A DNA stretch of 64,000 nucleotides from Ziziphus jujuba (GCF_031755915.1 NC_083388.1:18130001-18194000); one strand, 5' to 3'; shown: positions 12,102 through 25,240, counted from the stretch's first letter. Made by a program: numbers and translations. The notes: generated from the letters alone by a model not told the origin.

Positions 12102-12620
12102 CACACATTTCATTCTTCACAGCAACATTAATATCATTACTAAAAAACACACTCAATTTTTGATAATTTATGCTTTTGCTCCATGCAGAACAATACTCTT
12201 TAAAACAATTCCTCAAGCCTTTGCAATCCTGATGTGATGCCTTTAGAAAGAATAAGCTATCATCTGTGAAAAGAAAGTCAGATATTGAAGGCGATGACCT
12301 GGATAATTTTATCCCACCCAAAATCCCATTATGTATTCTCTGGTTAATCATCATTGATAAAAATTTTACAACTAGAATGAATAAATATGGAGATAATGGA
12401 ATTACATGTCATAAGCCTCACTCAAGAATAAAGGAAACTTACGGATCTATTAATCACAATATTGTACTATACAAATGAAATGCATTGCATAACCAAATTA
12501 AACCAATGAATATCAAAATCCATTACATGCTTTAAGAAATCTCATTCTACCTTATCATAGGCTTTAGGCATGTCTATTGTCAACGTTACCCCATTTTTTC
12601 CTTTTCAAATAATGGAATGC
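11800..12620 (-). pseudogene. LINE reverse-transcriptase fragment
   Basis: Read on the minus strand from 12590 downward: a DMPKAYDKVE segment (first catalytic Asp), SPYLFILVVKFLSMMINQR, then 12354-12046 with PSISDFLFTDDSLFFLKAS (the FADD motif reads FTDD) and INYQKLSVFFS. A thumb-like segment, WRMKLLRNARKEILINFVVQ, continues at about 11950-11890. In-frame stops are present (one after KVE). An A-run/(CA)n repeat at 12060-12107 interrupts it. It lies opposite in strand to the LINE at 6-11 kb, so it is a separate insertion. Confidence 0.8.
12060..12107. repeat. Compound poly(A)-(CA)n microsatellite
   Basis: About 28 A residues are followed by about ten CA repeats, inside the minus-strand LINE fragment. 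It produces false open frames rich in Phe or Cys/Val. Confidence 0.95.
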
Positions 12621-15600
12621 CTCTTGAAATGCATAGCACTTACTTTAGATTGAAATGCACTTCCAAAACATACCTTCACACTCCTCATATATATATATAT
12701 ATATATATTAGAAAGGAAAAAACAATCTTCTTTTTATATTTTTTATTTTTTCTTGAGGGGAAAAAAGCAATTTAATTGAAGTGCGAATTTTCAAACTAAC
12801 CTCTTGTTTGGGGGTAAAACAGGAAATTAAGGGGTAAAACTTTGCAAATTTAAAAATAATAATAAAAAAAGGGTAGTTGCCGGCCACACAGTAAATCCAT
12901 CTATGGCAGAGGGGGGATGCATAATGCATGGGGAGACACCAACACGTATTTTGTGGATGGCCTTTCTTGGAAGTCAAATTTGGATGGTTATTAATTTCAA
13001 ATCTTTCTTAACATTCATTTTTTCATCATTTAAGGTGGTGTGTATCACTAATTTGTGCAACTTATGTCGATTTGGACCTATCTAATTACACTCGGTCGTT
13101 TACAATTGCGTATATACAAAGTCCTCACGATTTTGTTTCTTCCGCCCACTTTTTCCAAATCATCAAGACCCCAAAAAAAAAAAAAAAAAAAAAAAGGAGG
13201 AAAAAAAACCCAAAATATATAGAGTACTTTTTTATTTTTTGGATAAAAAAATATGGAGCACTAAGTTCAGTGAGCTCTGTTTATCCGTAATCCTAAAAAA
13301 AAGAAAAAAGAAAAAAAGATAATATATATATATATATATATTTTTTTTTTTTTGGGTGAAAATCTGAAAATGATTTTATCTATGTGTTCTTCTTGTCGTC
13401 CTTTGTTATAGTCTATTATTTTAGTTTAAAACAAAATACAAAAAGACAAAAAATAAAATAGAAACGAAAATTCTGGAAGATACTACGATTTTACTATGAA
13501 AATCTTACAATGAAGCACAATCATTATTTCCTTTCACAAAAAAGATAAAAAAAAAAAAAAAGTACAAGATTATTACCAAAGATATTACTAATAAGTTTGT
13601 ACTTTTCACTAATGACGACTTTATTATTTCACCAAGTGGCTCAACATTTATTATTATTATTTTCTTTCTGAAATGTGCTTCATCATTTTTCCACGTCTCT
13701 CCGCCATACCTAGTTTGGCATATAACGAAAATGTCATGACATTTTAGAGGACATTGTCAAAATTTCTAAGAGGTTGATATCCATAAGGGAAGGTAAAGAT
13801 TATCTCCCAATATTTTTTTATGAAAATGTCTTGTTAATATGTTATTAGAAAATATCAGAAAAAAATCGGAATATTGAAAAGTTTTTACGAAAATTTTGAC
13901 TATTATCCATAAATATAGATTTTAACAACTAACAATTTGATTATAATTTTTAAATACATAAAAATTTTAATTAAACAAGAACAATATATGTCCTCTTATT
14001 AACGTTGCTATCTGTTTCTGTAACATGTAATAATTCGGTTAGAAATTAAAAGCACAATCAAAATTATTAATATTTAGCAAAAACAAAGATGAGGAATAGC
14101 ATTTCTCAACCGTAAAATTTAAAGTAAGATAGTAGCTAGTGTTTGTTTGTTATATGTTGGAGTGTCTACTGTTATAGGCACCAAGTATTTCGATATGGTA
14201 ATCAATTTGAGCCATTAACAACTTCTTTTTGTATATTGTTAATATATTAAGAATTATATTTGATAATTTTTTTATATTTTTGTATTATTTATCAAATGTA
14301 CAATATTTTGATACTAAAAAGCATTATTTATTTTATATACAATAATTTTCAATATTTATAGACCATTTTATTTTTATTTTTATTATAATTAACATTTTAT
14401 TTTATTTTATTATATTAAATAAAAATTAAAAATATCATACATAAAAATTTATATTTTAAATTAAATATTTATAATTTTATGTACATTTCTATCAACGTTG
14501 CATTTTCCAAAAATCACACCAATATTTTCATCATTGCTTTAGCATGTCTTTGTAATATATAATTGTATTTAGATAAAATAATTAAAATTTACAGAAATTA
14601 AAAACAAGATAAAGCTATAGTTGGCATAGATTTTGCGAAGCAGATTTTGGTTTTTGATGCTCAGAATCTACTTTTGAATATATATGCTTTTGTGGTTTGG
14701 CTTTTAGCATGTATTTCATTTCTGTAGTTTTGGATTTTCTCATAATGAAGTTTTACTAATGATGATTAAGATTAAATAACAAAAGAATTGAATTACGCAA
14801 CACTTTTTTTTTTTTTTTCAAAAATTCGATACACATTTTTAACCCCTTTGGAAAAATAAATAAGAAGAAAATAAAAACGGAAATCAAAATATAATTTGCA
14901 GCGGCTATGAGTTTTTATTTTATTTTATTCTATGAATGCGGCTGACCCTTTTCATAAAGTAGGGCGTTTCACATGTGATGTTAGTCCAAACAGTGTGCTG
15001 GCGGCTGACAGTGCACTAAAGTCCTCCTTATATGATTTAGGTCTGATTTGCCTCATTCAAAATTCTTATTCCGTTTACCGATTAAAACTCTAAGGGATAT
15101 TTGATATGAAAAATAGGTGTAAGGGTAGAAAAAACTATTTTATAATATTCATTATTATCATATTTGAAATATTTTAAATTTAAAAAATATTTATTTTATG
15201 AGAATATTTATTTTTTTATTTTAAAAAATTATTTTTTTAAAATTTAGAATTATTATTCATTATTTAAAAGATAAATTTCTTTGTCATATTTAAAATATAT
15301 TTAAATTTTGATTGATTATTCTAAATTATAAATACATAAATAACTATAGAATTTGATATTTAATTAATCTTTATTGAATTTGATATTTTTGAAAAAAAAT
15401 ATTTATAAAAATTAAATGTTAAATCTAATTTAAAATAATAACTAAATATACCAATAAAATTTTCTTTTTAAAAAAAAAAAAAATTTTCTGTAAGCTAATA
15501 TTTCTATTTTATCATAGATAATTGTTTTATAGATCAAAGTGACCTAAGATCAAATACAACAAATTTATAATAGTCGAAAAAAAGAAAAAAAGTAGATCTA

Positions 15601-17999
15601 CAATTGGCCCATCAGATCCCAATCTTGATTTGCATTTTATGTTATCGTCCACCAAATCTTCTGATCTCTTTCTTCTCAGTGATGTTAAGCAACTGCAGCC
15701 TTCACACTACGAACATATGGAGCACCTTACTTTACTGTTCGTCTGCTCGCTATGTACAAAAAGGACAAGGGGCATCTCAAAAATTCAATGTACTTCTTCA
15801 ACTGTGGGGCAGGCTAAACGTCTCTAACCCGTTGGATTTTCTTTAACATTATAATTTTAAATTAAGGGTAAATTCAATAATAGACCCTTTCCTCTTTTTT
15901 TATTTTTATTTTTTCAAAGGACTTCTCTTTTGGAAGGACTTGTTTGGAGGAGAATCCCGTACGTACTTTCGAATCAATTTAACACACTTTATTGTACTAT
16001 TTATTACTGGAAATTTTTTTTTTTTAAAATTTGTAGCATTTCATTTTACAATAAATACTAAAGAAACCAATTTATGTTTATTAACTTTATTACTAAATAA
16101 TATAGTAAATGACATTGATAATATTTGATTAATTGATTTATGTTATAATAGATTATTCCATTTTAAATTCATTCATTTTCAAAAAAACAATACTCATTTA
16201 TATAAAATGTTTGTATTTATAATTTTAATATTAATAAATTGATAAATCATTTATATATTATTTGATTGATAGTTTAGATATTAATTCAATTAATATATTA
16301 AACAAAACGAGAAAAAATTATATTACAATGAAACATCAAGTTTAAATCTATATAGAATTTTATTCCACTAGACTTAGTTTTCTAGATTATGTTGGATGTC
16401 AATAATATTTTGATACTAAAAGACTGTCAATTATATATAATTTATGTTAAAAAAAAAAAGTAGTCTTTATATGTCAAAAGATTGTTCATGTCCATCATAA
16501 CTTAGGTGACTACATCTAGTGGAGTGGTAGTGTATTTATATATGTATACATAATTTTTTTATACTATAGAAAAAAATGTGAATATCTATACAACTAAAAA
16601 AAATTATAAATTTAAATATATATGAATTTGCATTCTCTCCTCATTTAAGCTTTATCTAAGTCTTTGAACATCCATTAATACATAGCAAATTGGATGTCAA
16701 TGGCTATAATTGATCCTCCATTTATTATTCTTTATTTTCATTTTGCATGTTATTTTTAAATTTTTTTTTCAATCCACATTCATCATTTCATTTATTTTTC
16801 CTTTTTTTTTTTTTTTAGTTAATCGTATATTAACTTTTAAAATTTGAGTTTCAAAAATATATTGTATTTTATGGACAGTTCGTTTATGCCAATATTTTTT
16901 TAATCTACGTATATGTAGAAAGTGCATTATATGGATACTTAGTACGGTACTTCATTGTTAGCCATTGGTGGTGGTGGCTAGCTTTGTAATTTCTTCCATT
17001 GGCGGTGGCTAGCTTTGTAATTTCAGTTCAAATATTTTATCTGAAGTTTTCTTAATAGTTATATAAATTCATTACAATTTATTTTCATTAATTTTTTATT
17101 CTAAACATTTTTAACTTTTATTTCTTCTGCAAATTTTTATTAATATATCATATATTTGCATCTTGTATTATTTATTTGTATTTTTATTTTTTTTAACTAA
17201 AAATGAAAACTTTAAAATTGTATAGTATTTTGAATAATATCAGTTATTTTTAAATAAGCTTATTTTTAGCTATTTCTGAAACTCTATATTTAAGAGTTAA
17301 TAGGACTAAATTAAAAAAACTAAATGAAAACATGAATCTTGACTTTTTTATTTATTAATTACCAAATGTTACTAGATTAAGAAAGAAAGTTAAATGGAAA
17401 AAAGTAAACTAAAGGATGAAATATAACCATTGATATTTAATTTGTCCTATATCATTGGATCCTTAAAAGTTTAGGATAAAGAGAATAAAAAATTCCATCT
17501 TGAGCCAATCAAGGTCCTATATAAAGTTTTTATCAGGCTGATGATTTTACTATTAATATTTTGTTTTTGAACCGTTAATTTGTTTCAAAAGTTCATAATT
17601 AAAATTTTATTTATGGTTGATTTTTTTCAAATAAAATTTTAATTTGTAGAATTTTAATATGTTATTAAATTTATATCATATCATTTTTTTTAATTTTAAA
17701 TCTTGATTATGAAATAATTTAAAAGCTTATAATAAAAGTCTTAATGATAAAACCATTACATTAACATAAGCTTAATTCTATATATATATATGAATGTCAC
17801 TACAAAGATATTTAGTATTTGAAAAGAAAAAAAAATTGAAATATGTTCAGGTAAGCTTATACGTATAAGAATACAAGAGACAACAGTACATGAAGCTATA
17901 CACTTTGGCTTTGTATATATTAACACAGAAAAATGAAAAACCAATCGAGTATTATTTTGTCTCACATTTGATCACGTGCTTCATTAATATACCCAACAA
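12621..17999. other. Intergenic AT-rich DNA without recognisable genes
   Basis: I see no coding region across this 5.4 kb. It holds many A/T homopolymers and (TA)n runs (about 12690-12710, 13321-13341). A small direct duplication of the 'GGTGGCTAGCTTTGTAATTTC' kind sits at about 16962-17024. The open frames at 12903-13290 and 15604-16128 have no domain signature and no splice context. A CTATATAAAG motif near 17517 has no gene close downstream. Confidence 0.55.
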
Positions 18000-18339
18000 T
18001 TGAATTAGAAAGACTTTTTTGGTCCCAAAATAATAACGTTGACAAGCAGTAATACTAATAATAATAAAGAAAAAGCATGTAATTGGGTCCCACTTCCCTC
18101 TTTATTAGCTGGAGCTTCCAACCAATTACAACAAAAAAGCCCATGAACCATCCAATAGGAAGAAGATAAGGTGCCATGTACGATAAAAGAGACCAAAGGA
18201 ACATAAAATAAATAAATAAATAAAAATGAATATCCATTACACCTAATCTGGTTATATGATATCCAACTGCCATGCATACACAGCAAACAAAGAAAAGAGC
18301 AGAAAAGTAAAAAGAGATACAGAGACCAAAAGACACAAG

Positions 18340-19674
18340 ATGGGCTTCAATTCATTCCTAAAAAGCCCAAAGAAGGAAGAACAACAAGTTCCAGATACTA
18401 TTCTCACCAAATTCTCTCACTCCGAAGATGGTGAAGAGGTTGATATCATGGATGATTTGGAGAGAATTTTGGGCATAGAAGATGAAAAAATATTAAGGAA
18501 CACCACCATGTATGGTGGTCAACTTAACTGGGACCTTATGGATTGGGAAGAATTTCCAATTAATGGAGAAGATCAAGAGGAGGAGGAAGAAGGAGAAGAG
18601 CGTAAAGTGGTGTTCGAGAGCGAAACCAAGTGCTTTTTCGAAGAACAAAGCTACTGTACAAAGGTTGTTAAGAGAGAGAATGTTGGTTTCTGGGATGATG
18701 ATGAAGAAAAAAGGGTGTCACTGAATTTGAATTTGAACTATCAAGAGGTTTTGGATGCTTGGTCGGATCGTGGATCTCTCTGGGCTGACGATGGTTCTCT
18801 TTCCATGCCACCCAATAATGCCTATTATGTTAGTACTCAAAACTAAATTATACATGCTTTCTCTTCTTCAAGTTCTTCTATATATTTGTATATATTTGCT
18901 TCCTATTTCTGAAGAAAATTGAACAATCTTAACATGGTATAACTTGCACTTCTGAAGAAAATTGAAAATTAGGCGCCTTGTCGTTTCAAATAACATGAGA
19001 AATTAAAGAGAAGAATAACCCTCAAAATTGGTGCACTGATTTCTATATAGAAATTGAATATTGTCAATTGTTTTTTCTTTAATTGTGAGAGTTATTAATT
19101 AATTTTCTTTGCATGGCAAATTTTTAAGGCTTCGACCTATTTAATAGGCTATATATATATATATATATATATACAAATAGTCTTTTATCCAATATCCAGG
19201 ATAAATTATTATGTCTAGGATCTTTCTATTACCAGTAATAGGTTGTTATCAGTAATAAGTTGTGTATTACTTGCTTCTCTATTATTGGTAATAGAATAAT
19301 CTTGGATAAGAGAATTTATATATATATATATATACATATATTATATTGTCATTTTCCTTTTATTAAATGTAAATCCCAAAAGTTTAATTGAATTGAATAT
19401 TGTGCAGATGGGAGAGGTGCCAGTGATGGAAGAAGAGAAGACAAGAAGGGAAGCAAGTGTTCTAAGGTACAAAGAGAAGCGTCAGACTAGGCTCTTCTCC
19501 AAGAAGATAAGGTACCAAGTCCGTAAGCTAAATGCAGATAAAAGACCTAGACTCAAGGTTAACACTACTTGTCCTCTTTCTCTTTCTTTTTTCAAAAAAA
19601 TTTAAAATTTTTGGAAATTTATGAATCTACTTTTCGATTGGTCGCAGGGTCGATTTGTGAAAAGGGCTTCGTGA
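18340..19674 (+). CDS. CCT-motif family (CMF) nuclear protein, three exons
   Basis: Exons are 18340-18828, 19408-19557 and 19648-19674, joined through GT..AG introns of 579 and 90 bp, all in phase 0, giving 221 residues. The CCT motif occupies residues about 177-219: it begins [20 protein letters not shown], continues [17 protein letters not shown] and is completed in exon 3 by GRFVKR, the usual end of the motif. No B-box zinc finger or response-regulator domain is seen, so it is a CMF protein rather than a CONSTANS-like or PRR protein. The N-terminal part is acidic (a run of Asp/Glu around residues 80-93) with [19 protein letters not shown] near 138-156, a segment I associate with CMF proteins. 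CCT domains direct nuclear location and bind NF-Y-type partners and DNA; many CMF genes act in light, flowering or chloroplast regulation, but the exact role here is unknown. The start [10 protein letters not shown] was chosen as the first good-context Met; an in-frame ATG at 18256 would add 28 residues. Confidence 0.9.
19150..19335. repeat. Inverted-repeat element flanked by (TA)n in CMF intron 1
   Basis: Between two (TA)n runs (19150-19173 and 19317-19335) lies an imperfect inverted repeat. The left arm near 19214-19242 contains TTCTATTACCAGTAATAG; the right arm near 19279-19306 contains CTATTATTGGTAATAGAA. The arms could pair into a hairpin. It may be a small MITE-like insertion that targeted a TA repeat; terminal repeats and target duplication cannot be separated from the (TA)n. 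Confidence 0.5.
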
Positions 19675-21400
19675 GGAAGATATATACTTTCAAAATCATC
19701 TAAGCAGAAATATCTTCAAAAATATCTTTCTCTCTTTGACTTTTTCTATTTATTTTTTCCTACTTGCATGTGCTCTATTTGTCTCCATGGAATTATCTCT
19801 AAGAGAAAAAGAACTCCAAAGAGATATACGATATATAGAATGAAAATATCTCTTTGTTTCATGAGAGTTATTCATATACTTTTCTGAGCCAGCATTTTTT
19901 TAATGAAAATTAAATGTGACTGATTGACTAAAGTTCCATCTTTCGCATAATTAGTCGGTCTTGACCTAAGAATTCCTTTATATTTACCCTTAGTGGCTGG
20001 GGATGGATCACATCAGAGGGCTTAGAATTCATCACCGACTAACGGTCAACACGATTAATTCCATGGGTTGCTATTCAATCATGCAAGGAGTACCAGAGGG
20101 TCCTATGTATGTGCTCAGTGGTCCTTATATATGCATATCATCAGCATTTATTTTTTCATTTATGGGCCGCTTTTATGTACAGTATCATTTTCTGTGTATA
20201 TGCTGATACTGATCTAATGGAAAGTATGTATGTGGTGATCTAATTTTAGTATGCCAATGGACCAAACTTTGCTCATCACTCTGTCAACAAGTATTTTTTT
20301 AGCCAAATATATGTACTACTTAACAAATATACATTCAATAGGGTATGTGACTCGTTTAATAGTCGGCTACATAGGAATAAAATTCATAAAATTATGAATG
20401 ACAATATGATTTCCGATCATCTCTCTCATAATTTGAATAAAATGATATGCATAACGTTAACACGCATACATAATTTCCCATTATCTCACCATTGTTTGTT
20501 TTCTTACCTATTCCACCATTCATAACATGTATACAGTATAGGAGTTAAATATATAAACGACTTTTTATTTTTATACTGCATGTATAAATGACATGTTATA
20601 TATATATATATAGTGGGACATAGAAAAATGACAACTGCTCAATACATATATAAATAGACAATTGTACAATATGCATGGAAGAAATAGGATCATTAATTGC
20701 TGCATGTGGAGTGAACTGATTACAAGGTAATATTATATTCCTCAATGAAATATCAACTAATTAGAGCCAACATGCACATGTGTTTGTGGTCCATGTATTC
20801 CACATACACAAATTTAGGTAGTTTTAGTCATAAATATGGCCAAATTAACTTTTCCAAGTGAGGGGGCCAATTAATTAATCCCAACCATTAAGATTGACGC
20901 CTGATTTAGTTTATAGAATTAAGTATAAATTACTTTTGTTGGTTTCTCACTTTTGTCATATCCCCAAAATTGTTGGTTTGACAAAAGGCCGAAAGATATT
21001 TTTGTGAAGTCACTTTTCCTACTTCGACCTTTCTTTAGTTGTTTCTTTTCAAATTTATGTGGTCCTAGAAAATAATGGGACAGTCTTTAGTGGGCAATTA
21101 TACAGTGAGGCCTTTAAACTTTTTGTTTGGCCCACAAGAAAATGATTGATGGTGATTTCAGAGCCTGGGTTGAGTAATTCTTGAAGCTTTCCAACTCAAG
21201 GCCATCGGGCTAATTATGTCCCATTCGCAACGTTCTCTGCCTCCACCATACGGTTATAATTGCACTTTATGTGAGCTCTCTGTAACACCCAAATTTTATG
21301 GAATCCAATACCCCCCTCTTGGAAGATTGTGAAAATCATGCAGCTGCATAATATTTATTCACGGTAAGGATTGGATTTCTTGCTTTCCAAACAGCCATCT
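19675..21400. other. CMF 3' region and intergenic DNA
   Basis: The first about 250 bases probably include the CMF 3' UTR. Beyond that no gene is recognised. The open frame at 20003-20206 has no domain. A short TGTAACACCC motif at about 21282 resembles an LTR start, but no element can be traced from it. Confidence 0.5.
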
Positions 21401-22529
21401 TGATGAGAATCCACCTGTACCTGTATAATCGACAATCCACTAGAGTACTAATTATATACAGTTGAAGACTGGGTCAATTACTAGAGCACAAGCCAAGAGT
21501 TTTAAAGATAACCTGACTGGTTTCATACAAAAATTTATTAATTCTTAAAAGGGCATGTCAATACCAGAAGATTTAAAACCTGCTTTATGCATACAAGTAG
21601 TGGAGACTGAGATAGATCTGGGTAGCTATTTTGGTGTCTTTATTCGGACAGCAAAAAATGGATTCAATACTTTATGAACTCAATTGATATCACCAAGAGG
21701 TCATGAAATCATGTTAAGGCAGAAGCAAAGCTTGACAAAAGAGGCTTGTGTGCATAAACCTTCCATTTGGCTGAAAATGCACCTTTTTGCCATCGACTTT
21801 TTTGTAGTTTGATGATTAAGCATTTTCTCTTTATTTCAATCAAGGGCAACATACGGGAATCAATATTAAACCTATTTGGCATCCTACATGGCATATGAGA
21901 GTTGATTTGGAGCTTAAACTAGCTGAAGATTGGATAAAGACAGCTTAGTTATCAACTAGTCAATCAGTTTCCTAACTTAAGTTTGACTTTTTGTTTTAGA
22001 AAACTATTTTTTATTTTGGTTTTTATTTGTTTATTTGCTGGACAAATTAACTTAGAAAAAAGTTATAATTTTATTATTTTGTTTGTAAATTAATTAATTG
22101 CTAATTCATAATAAATGAACTAATTAATCCAAATTAGATTAAAAAAGGAGGTGGAATTCGGTCGCATTAAGGAAACCACTATGGTGGCTGGTTTTGACCT
22201 AATTATTTAGGGTTTTATTTTGTATTTTCAAACCTATTTAAGGGCTTATTTTTTAATGAGAAGGCAATTTAGATATTATTTAGAAATTTAATTGAGAGAA
22301 AGAATTCTCTTTATTCTCTTTTAACAGCTAAAAACACTTAATAGGAATAAAGTGTTTTAGTTTGACTTATCAATAGGATATCTATCACTTATTGTGGTGT
22401 CTTCATCATATACCAAGATTTCTAATCACAGTTGATTACAGGTTAAGGTTTTCATTAGAATATAAACCTAATTATGATCCGAGCTAATATAATACTGGTT
22501 TAGGAATAAATCGACCTAGGTTCGTATCA
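21401..22529 (+). mobile_element. Solo LTR (1,129 bp) of the same Ty3-gypsy family as 34975-43180
   Basis: It starts TGATGAGAATCC and ends TTCGTATCA, matching both ends of the LTRs at 34975-36096 and 42043-43180. The body aligns throughout: 'ACTAGAGC..AAGCCAAGAG', 'ATACAAGTAGTGGA', 'TTAGTTTGACTTATCAATAG', 'CACTTATTGTGG'. No PBS or coding sequence follows, so it is a solo LTR. The flanking 5-mers (CATCT and CCTTT) do not match well, so the target duplication is lost or the end was rearranged. Confidence 0.85.
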
Positions 22530-22593
22530 CCTTTAATCACTATGTATTATGCATATGGTATTTTTCTGCAACATTTTGCAATATGTGAATGGT

Positions 22594-22872
22594 GTATATA
22601 TATATATATATATATTATAACAAATACGGACAAATAAGCCATGCAAGAGGCTATTCAAACTAGACAACTCATATGCCATTTATGAAAATGTGGTGAGAAT
22701 ATAATCTATTATTTAATGAATAATATGTATCACTATTTATCGACATATTAATATGCAAAATTTATTTAATGATTTGTTTATTATAATAATAATTTTATTT
22801 GTATGAAATTATGCAACGTTTCTTGCAAATATTTGATACCCTTGAGATATATATATATATATATATATATAT
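22594..22872. repeat. (TA)n microsatellites between the solo LTR and LINE
   Basis: (TA)n runs at about 22594-22616 and 22847-22872. The second adjoins the LINE 3' end and may mark its original tail or target site. Confidence 0.9.
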
Positions 22873-23030
22873 TTTATAGAAAAAAAAAATTTATTAAGAA
22901 ACCTAGAAAACATAAATATCAACTTTAATAATAGATAGAAACCATTTAGGATCTTCTTCCATCCAAGACTTACAAGAATCTAAAGAGACAACATGCTAAG
23001 CAATCCTATTGGCAACTCGATTTGCCTCCT

Positions 23031-23134
23031 ACATGCAAAAGACTCCGTAAATACTTTATGAAGATAATAACATGCCAACCCTACATGCAAAAGACTCCAT
23101 AAATACTTTATGAAGATAATAACATGCTAATCTC
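23031..23134 (-). repeat. 52-bp tandem duplication within the LINE tail
   Basis: Copies 23031-23082 and 23083-23134 start ACATGCAAAAGACTCC and are nearly identical. The 52-bp unit is not a multiple of three, so it shifts the LINE reading frame. Confidence 0.93.
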
Positions 23135-23744
23135 TTCTACCAAAAAATAATGAACACCCAAATTTGAATTAGCATCATTAATATGAACCACAATCAGTGA
23201 AATGGAAATAAATTCATCTCTTCTAAATCTCAATTGCAAACAAAAGGAAATAATTTCCTTGACAGCAACCGATTTTGTTGTTAGAGCTTCCCATCTAGCA
23301 ACAATAGGCTTTGTAATAGCTCCCATAAGCAGACCAGCAAAATTTCGCACCATCATCTTGATTCCCAATGCCTCTCATTGTCCTAAATAACTGTATCAAT
23401 ATTTATTTTGAAAGCATCCCCAATTGGCAAACTCCAGCCTTTTCGAATACATGTTAAGCATTTTTCTTTTGGTTTCTCCATTCTAGTCATACCATTCTTG
23501 TATTCCACATGCAAACAAATTGCTCCATCCGATAATCCACTATTAGAATCAACAAATTTGCCATAAAGCACAACATTCCTTCTGTTCCATAAACTCCGAA
23601 CAACTTAAGCTAAACATTCTTGTTGAATCACCATTAGTTCATTCGCAACAAAGCAACATGGTGATGCAAAATCAACTAACGGTATACCCACCAGTACACC
23701 GTAAAAGTCCAACTCTTTCCACACTTTTTGCATCTTAGTACAAC

Positions 23745-24667
23745 TTTAAGACTTGTGAGCCCAAAAGAATGCGAGGTAAGGGGTAAAATCAGTGAACAGT
23801 ACATTGGGGTGAATTGTGACAATCAAGGATGAACCAGTGTAATGTTGTTAGGATAAATACAAGCATGTGCGAGGCACTAACAGGCTATCTTACTGACAAA
23901 TGCCATCTGATGTCCAATCCTACATCATCAGGGTATAGAATGGTGATAGTTCAAATGCAAAATATACACTATTTTAATAACTGAAACCTTTTCAAAACAA
24001 TTGGTTCTAAGGATTGAAAGAACTTCTGGAATAAGCGTGCTTCAATGGAAAAATCCTATAATAGATAACCTCCTAGAAAGTCTAAAGAAACCCCATATTG
24101 TCTAGAGTGAGATGGATAAATGAAGGATGATATTGGTGGTGCAAAAGAGTAAGGCTTTACATATGGTATTAGAGCCTGTAGTTGGCTGGAAGTGTGATAG
24201 TAATGATGCTGGTGTGCCAGCAAGGATGTTGGTCCCGAGGGAGAGTGTATTATAAGACTTATAAGCCCTTAAGGATGTGAAATAAGAAAAAACGATATCA
24301 GTGAATAACGCACTTGAGTGGATTGGGACAATCAGGGATGTACCAGTTTGATGCTGTCAGGATAAGTGTGGGCAAGTTTGAAAATACTGACAAGTTACCT
24401 TGTTGGCAAAGGTCACCTGATATTTAATCCCACATTATCTTGTGTGAAACGATAATGGTTCAAATGTAAACTAAATACTTTTTTAATAATCAAGGCTTTT
24501 TCGAAATTGTTGGTTCCAAACTTTAAAAGAACTTAGGAATTAAGAATGCTTCAATAGGATTAATCTTAAGATAGGTGATTTCCTAGAAAGTCTAAATAAA
24601 ACTCTATACTATTTGGAGTGGATAGGTAAATAGGGGACAATATTTATGGTGCGAGTGAGGCATTACA
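23745..24667 (+). mobile_element. Complete Cassandra-like TRIM retrotransposon
   Basis: Two 417-bp LTRs (23745-24161 and 24251-24667) flank an 89-bp internal part. It has a primer-binding site for initiator Met-tRNA (TGGTATTAGAGCC, 24164-24176) and a purine-rich tract GAGGGAGAG (24237-24245). The LTRs end in ATTACA/TTTACA; the expected TG at the start has decayed to TT and TA. Direct repeats ACAAC at 23740-23744 and 24668-24672 are perfect, and removing the element joins the LINE reading frame (HALWGC..). The LTRs hold sense 5S-rRNA-like sequence: 24019-24085 and 24528-24592 match the 5S 3' half (AAGAACTTC..AAGCGTGCTT..CCTCCTAGAAAGTC). There is no protein-coding capacity, as expected for this non-autonomous family. 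Confidence 0.85.
24019..24085 (+). other. 5S-rRNA-like segment in the 5' LTR of the TRIM
   Basis: The segment follows the order of the plant 5S 3' half: AGAACTTCTGGAATAAGCGT, then GCTTCAATGG, then ATAGATAACCTCCTAGAAAG. Many differences from a working 5S gene make it a relic carried by the retrotransposon rather than an rRNA gene. Confidence 0.7.
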
Positions 24668-25240
24668 ACAACCCCATAGTGCATGCATGATCAAATATTC
24701 ACTATTACAAGACAAGAAGTGGACAGCACGATTTTAAGCATGCCATAAAAATGATTTCACCTTATTAATTACTTCCAAACCCCATAAATCACACCACCAA
24801 CCGTGAGTTCTTATCATTGGATCCCTAGCGTAAAGCCCTAACACCTAATTGTCTTGCTGTCCAATATCTTGATCTCACTGAATACCTACTTCGGTTATTA
24901 GAAAAACCAAGCAAATTGATATGAACAACTGGCTCCTCTTATCGAAATCTGCTCAATAATTTTAGCTTTGTTGTGTGAAAAAATTGATTTGATTAGGAGT
25001 ATATTCCATCACTAGTCTCAGTCAATAATTTACCTACACAGTCATTATCATTTAACACGTAGAGATAATTATTCTAGAGCATTTACATGGTAGCCATGCA
25101 TCATGATAAATCCGATTAGAAATACCAATTCCAACTCACCAAATTCCCCTATTCTCCAAAACCTGTTTACCCCTACAAATACTTCTCCATAAATGAGAAG
25201 GTTGACATCTAATACTAGCTTCCCAAAATGAACAAGGAGG

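Larger units (their letters stand above)
22905..25240 (-). mobile_element. LINE 3' region (zf-RVT and RNase H-like end), with an inserted Cassandra-like TRIM
   Basis: Read on the minus strand from 25240 down: zf-RVT-like sequence (W.SI..G, then YHDAWLPC near 25100), HALWGCTKMQKVWKEL across the Cassandra insertion, then an RVT_3/RNase H-like domain at about 23460-23110 (GDAFKINIDT, IKMMVRNFAGLLMGAI, RWEAL). The closing segment EANRVANRIA..SWMEEDPKWFL ends near 22912. Stops and frameshifts are scattered through it, so it is inactive. The 5' two thirds of the LINE is missing. A 52-bp tandem duplication (23031-23134) lies inside the RNase H end. Confidence 0.82.

Noticed and set aside
12903..13290. 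Two short open frames
   Set aside because: They run through poly(A) and other low-complexity sequence and have no recognisable domain.
15604..16128. Possible small genes
   Set aside because: Three overlapping frames in different phases, no conserved motif, no splice or promoter support.
17505..17530. CTATATAAAG motif as the CMF promoter
   Set aside because: It lies more than 800 bp upstream of the chosen start with AT-rich DNA between; no evidence ties it to the gene.
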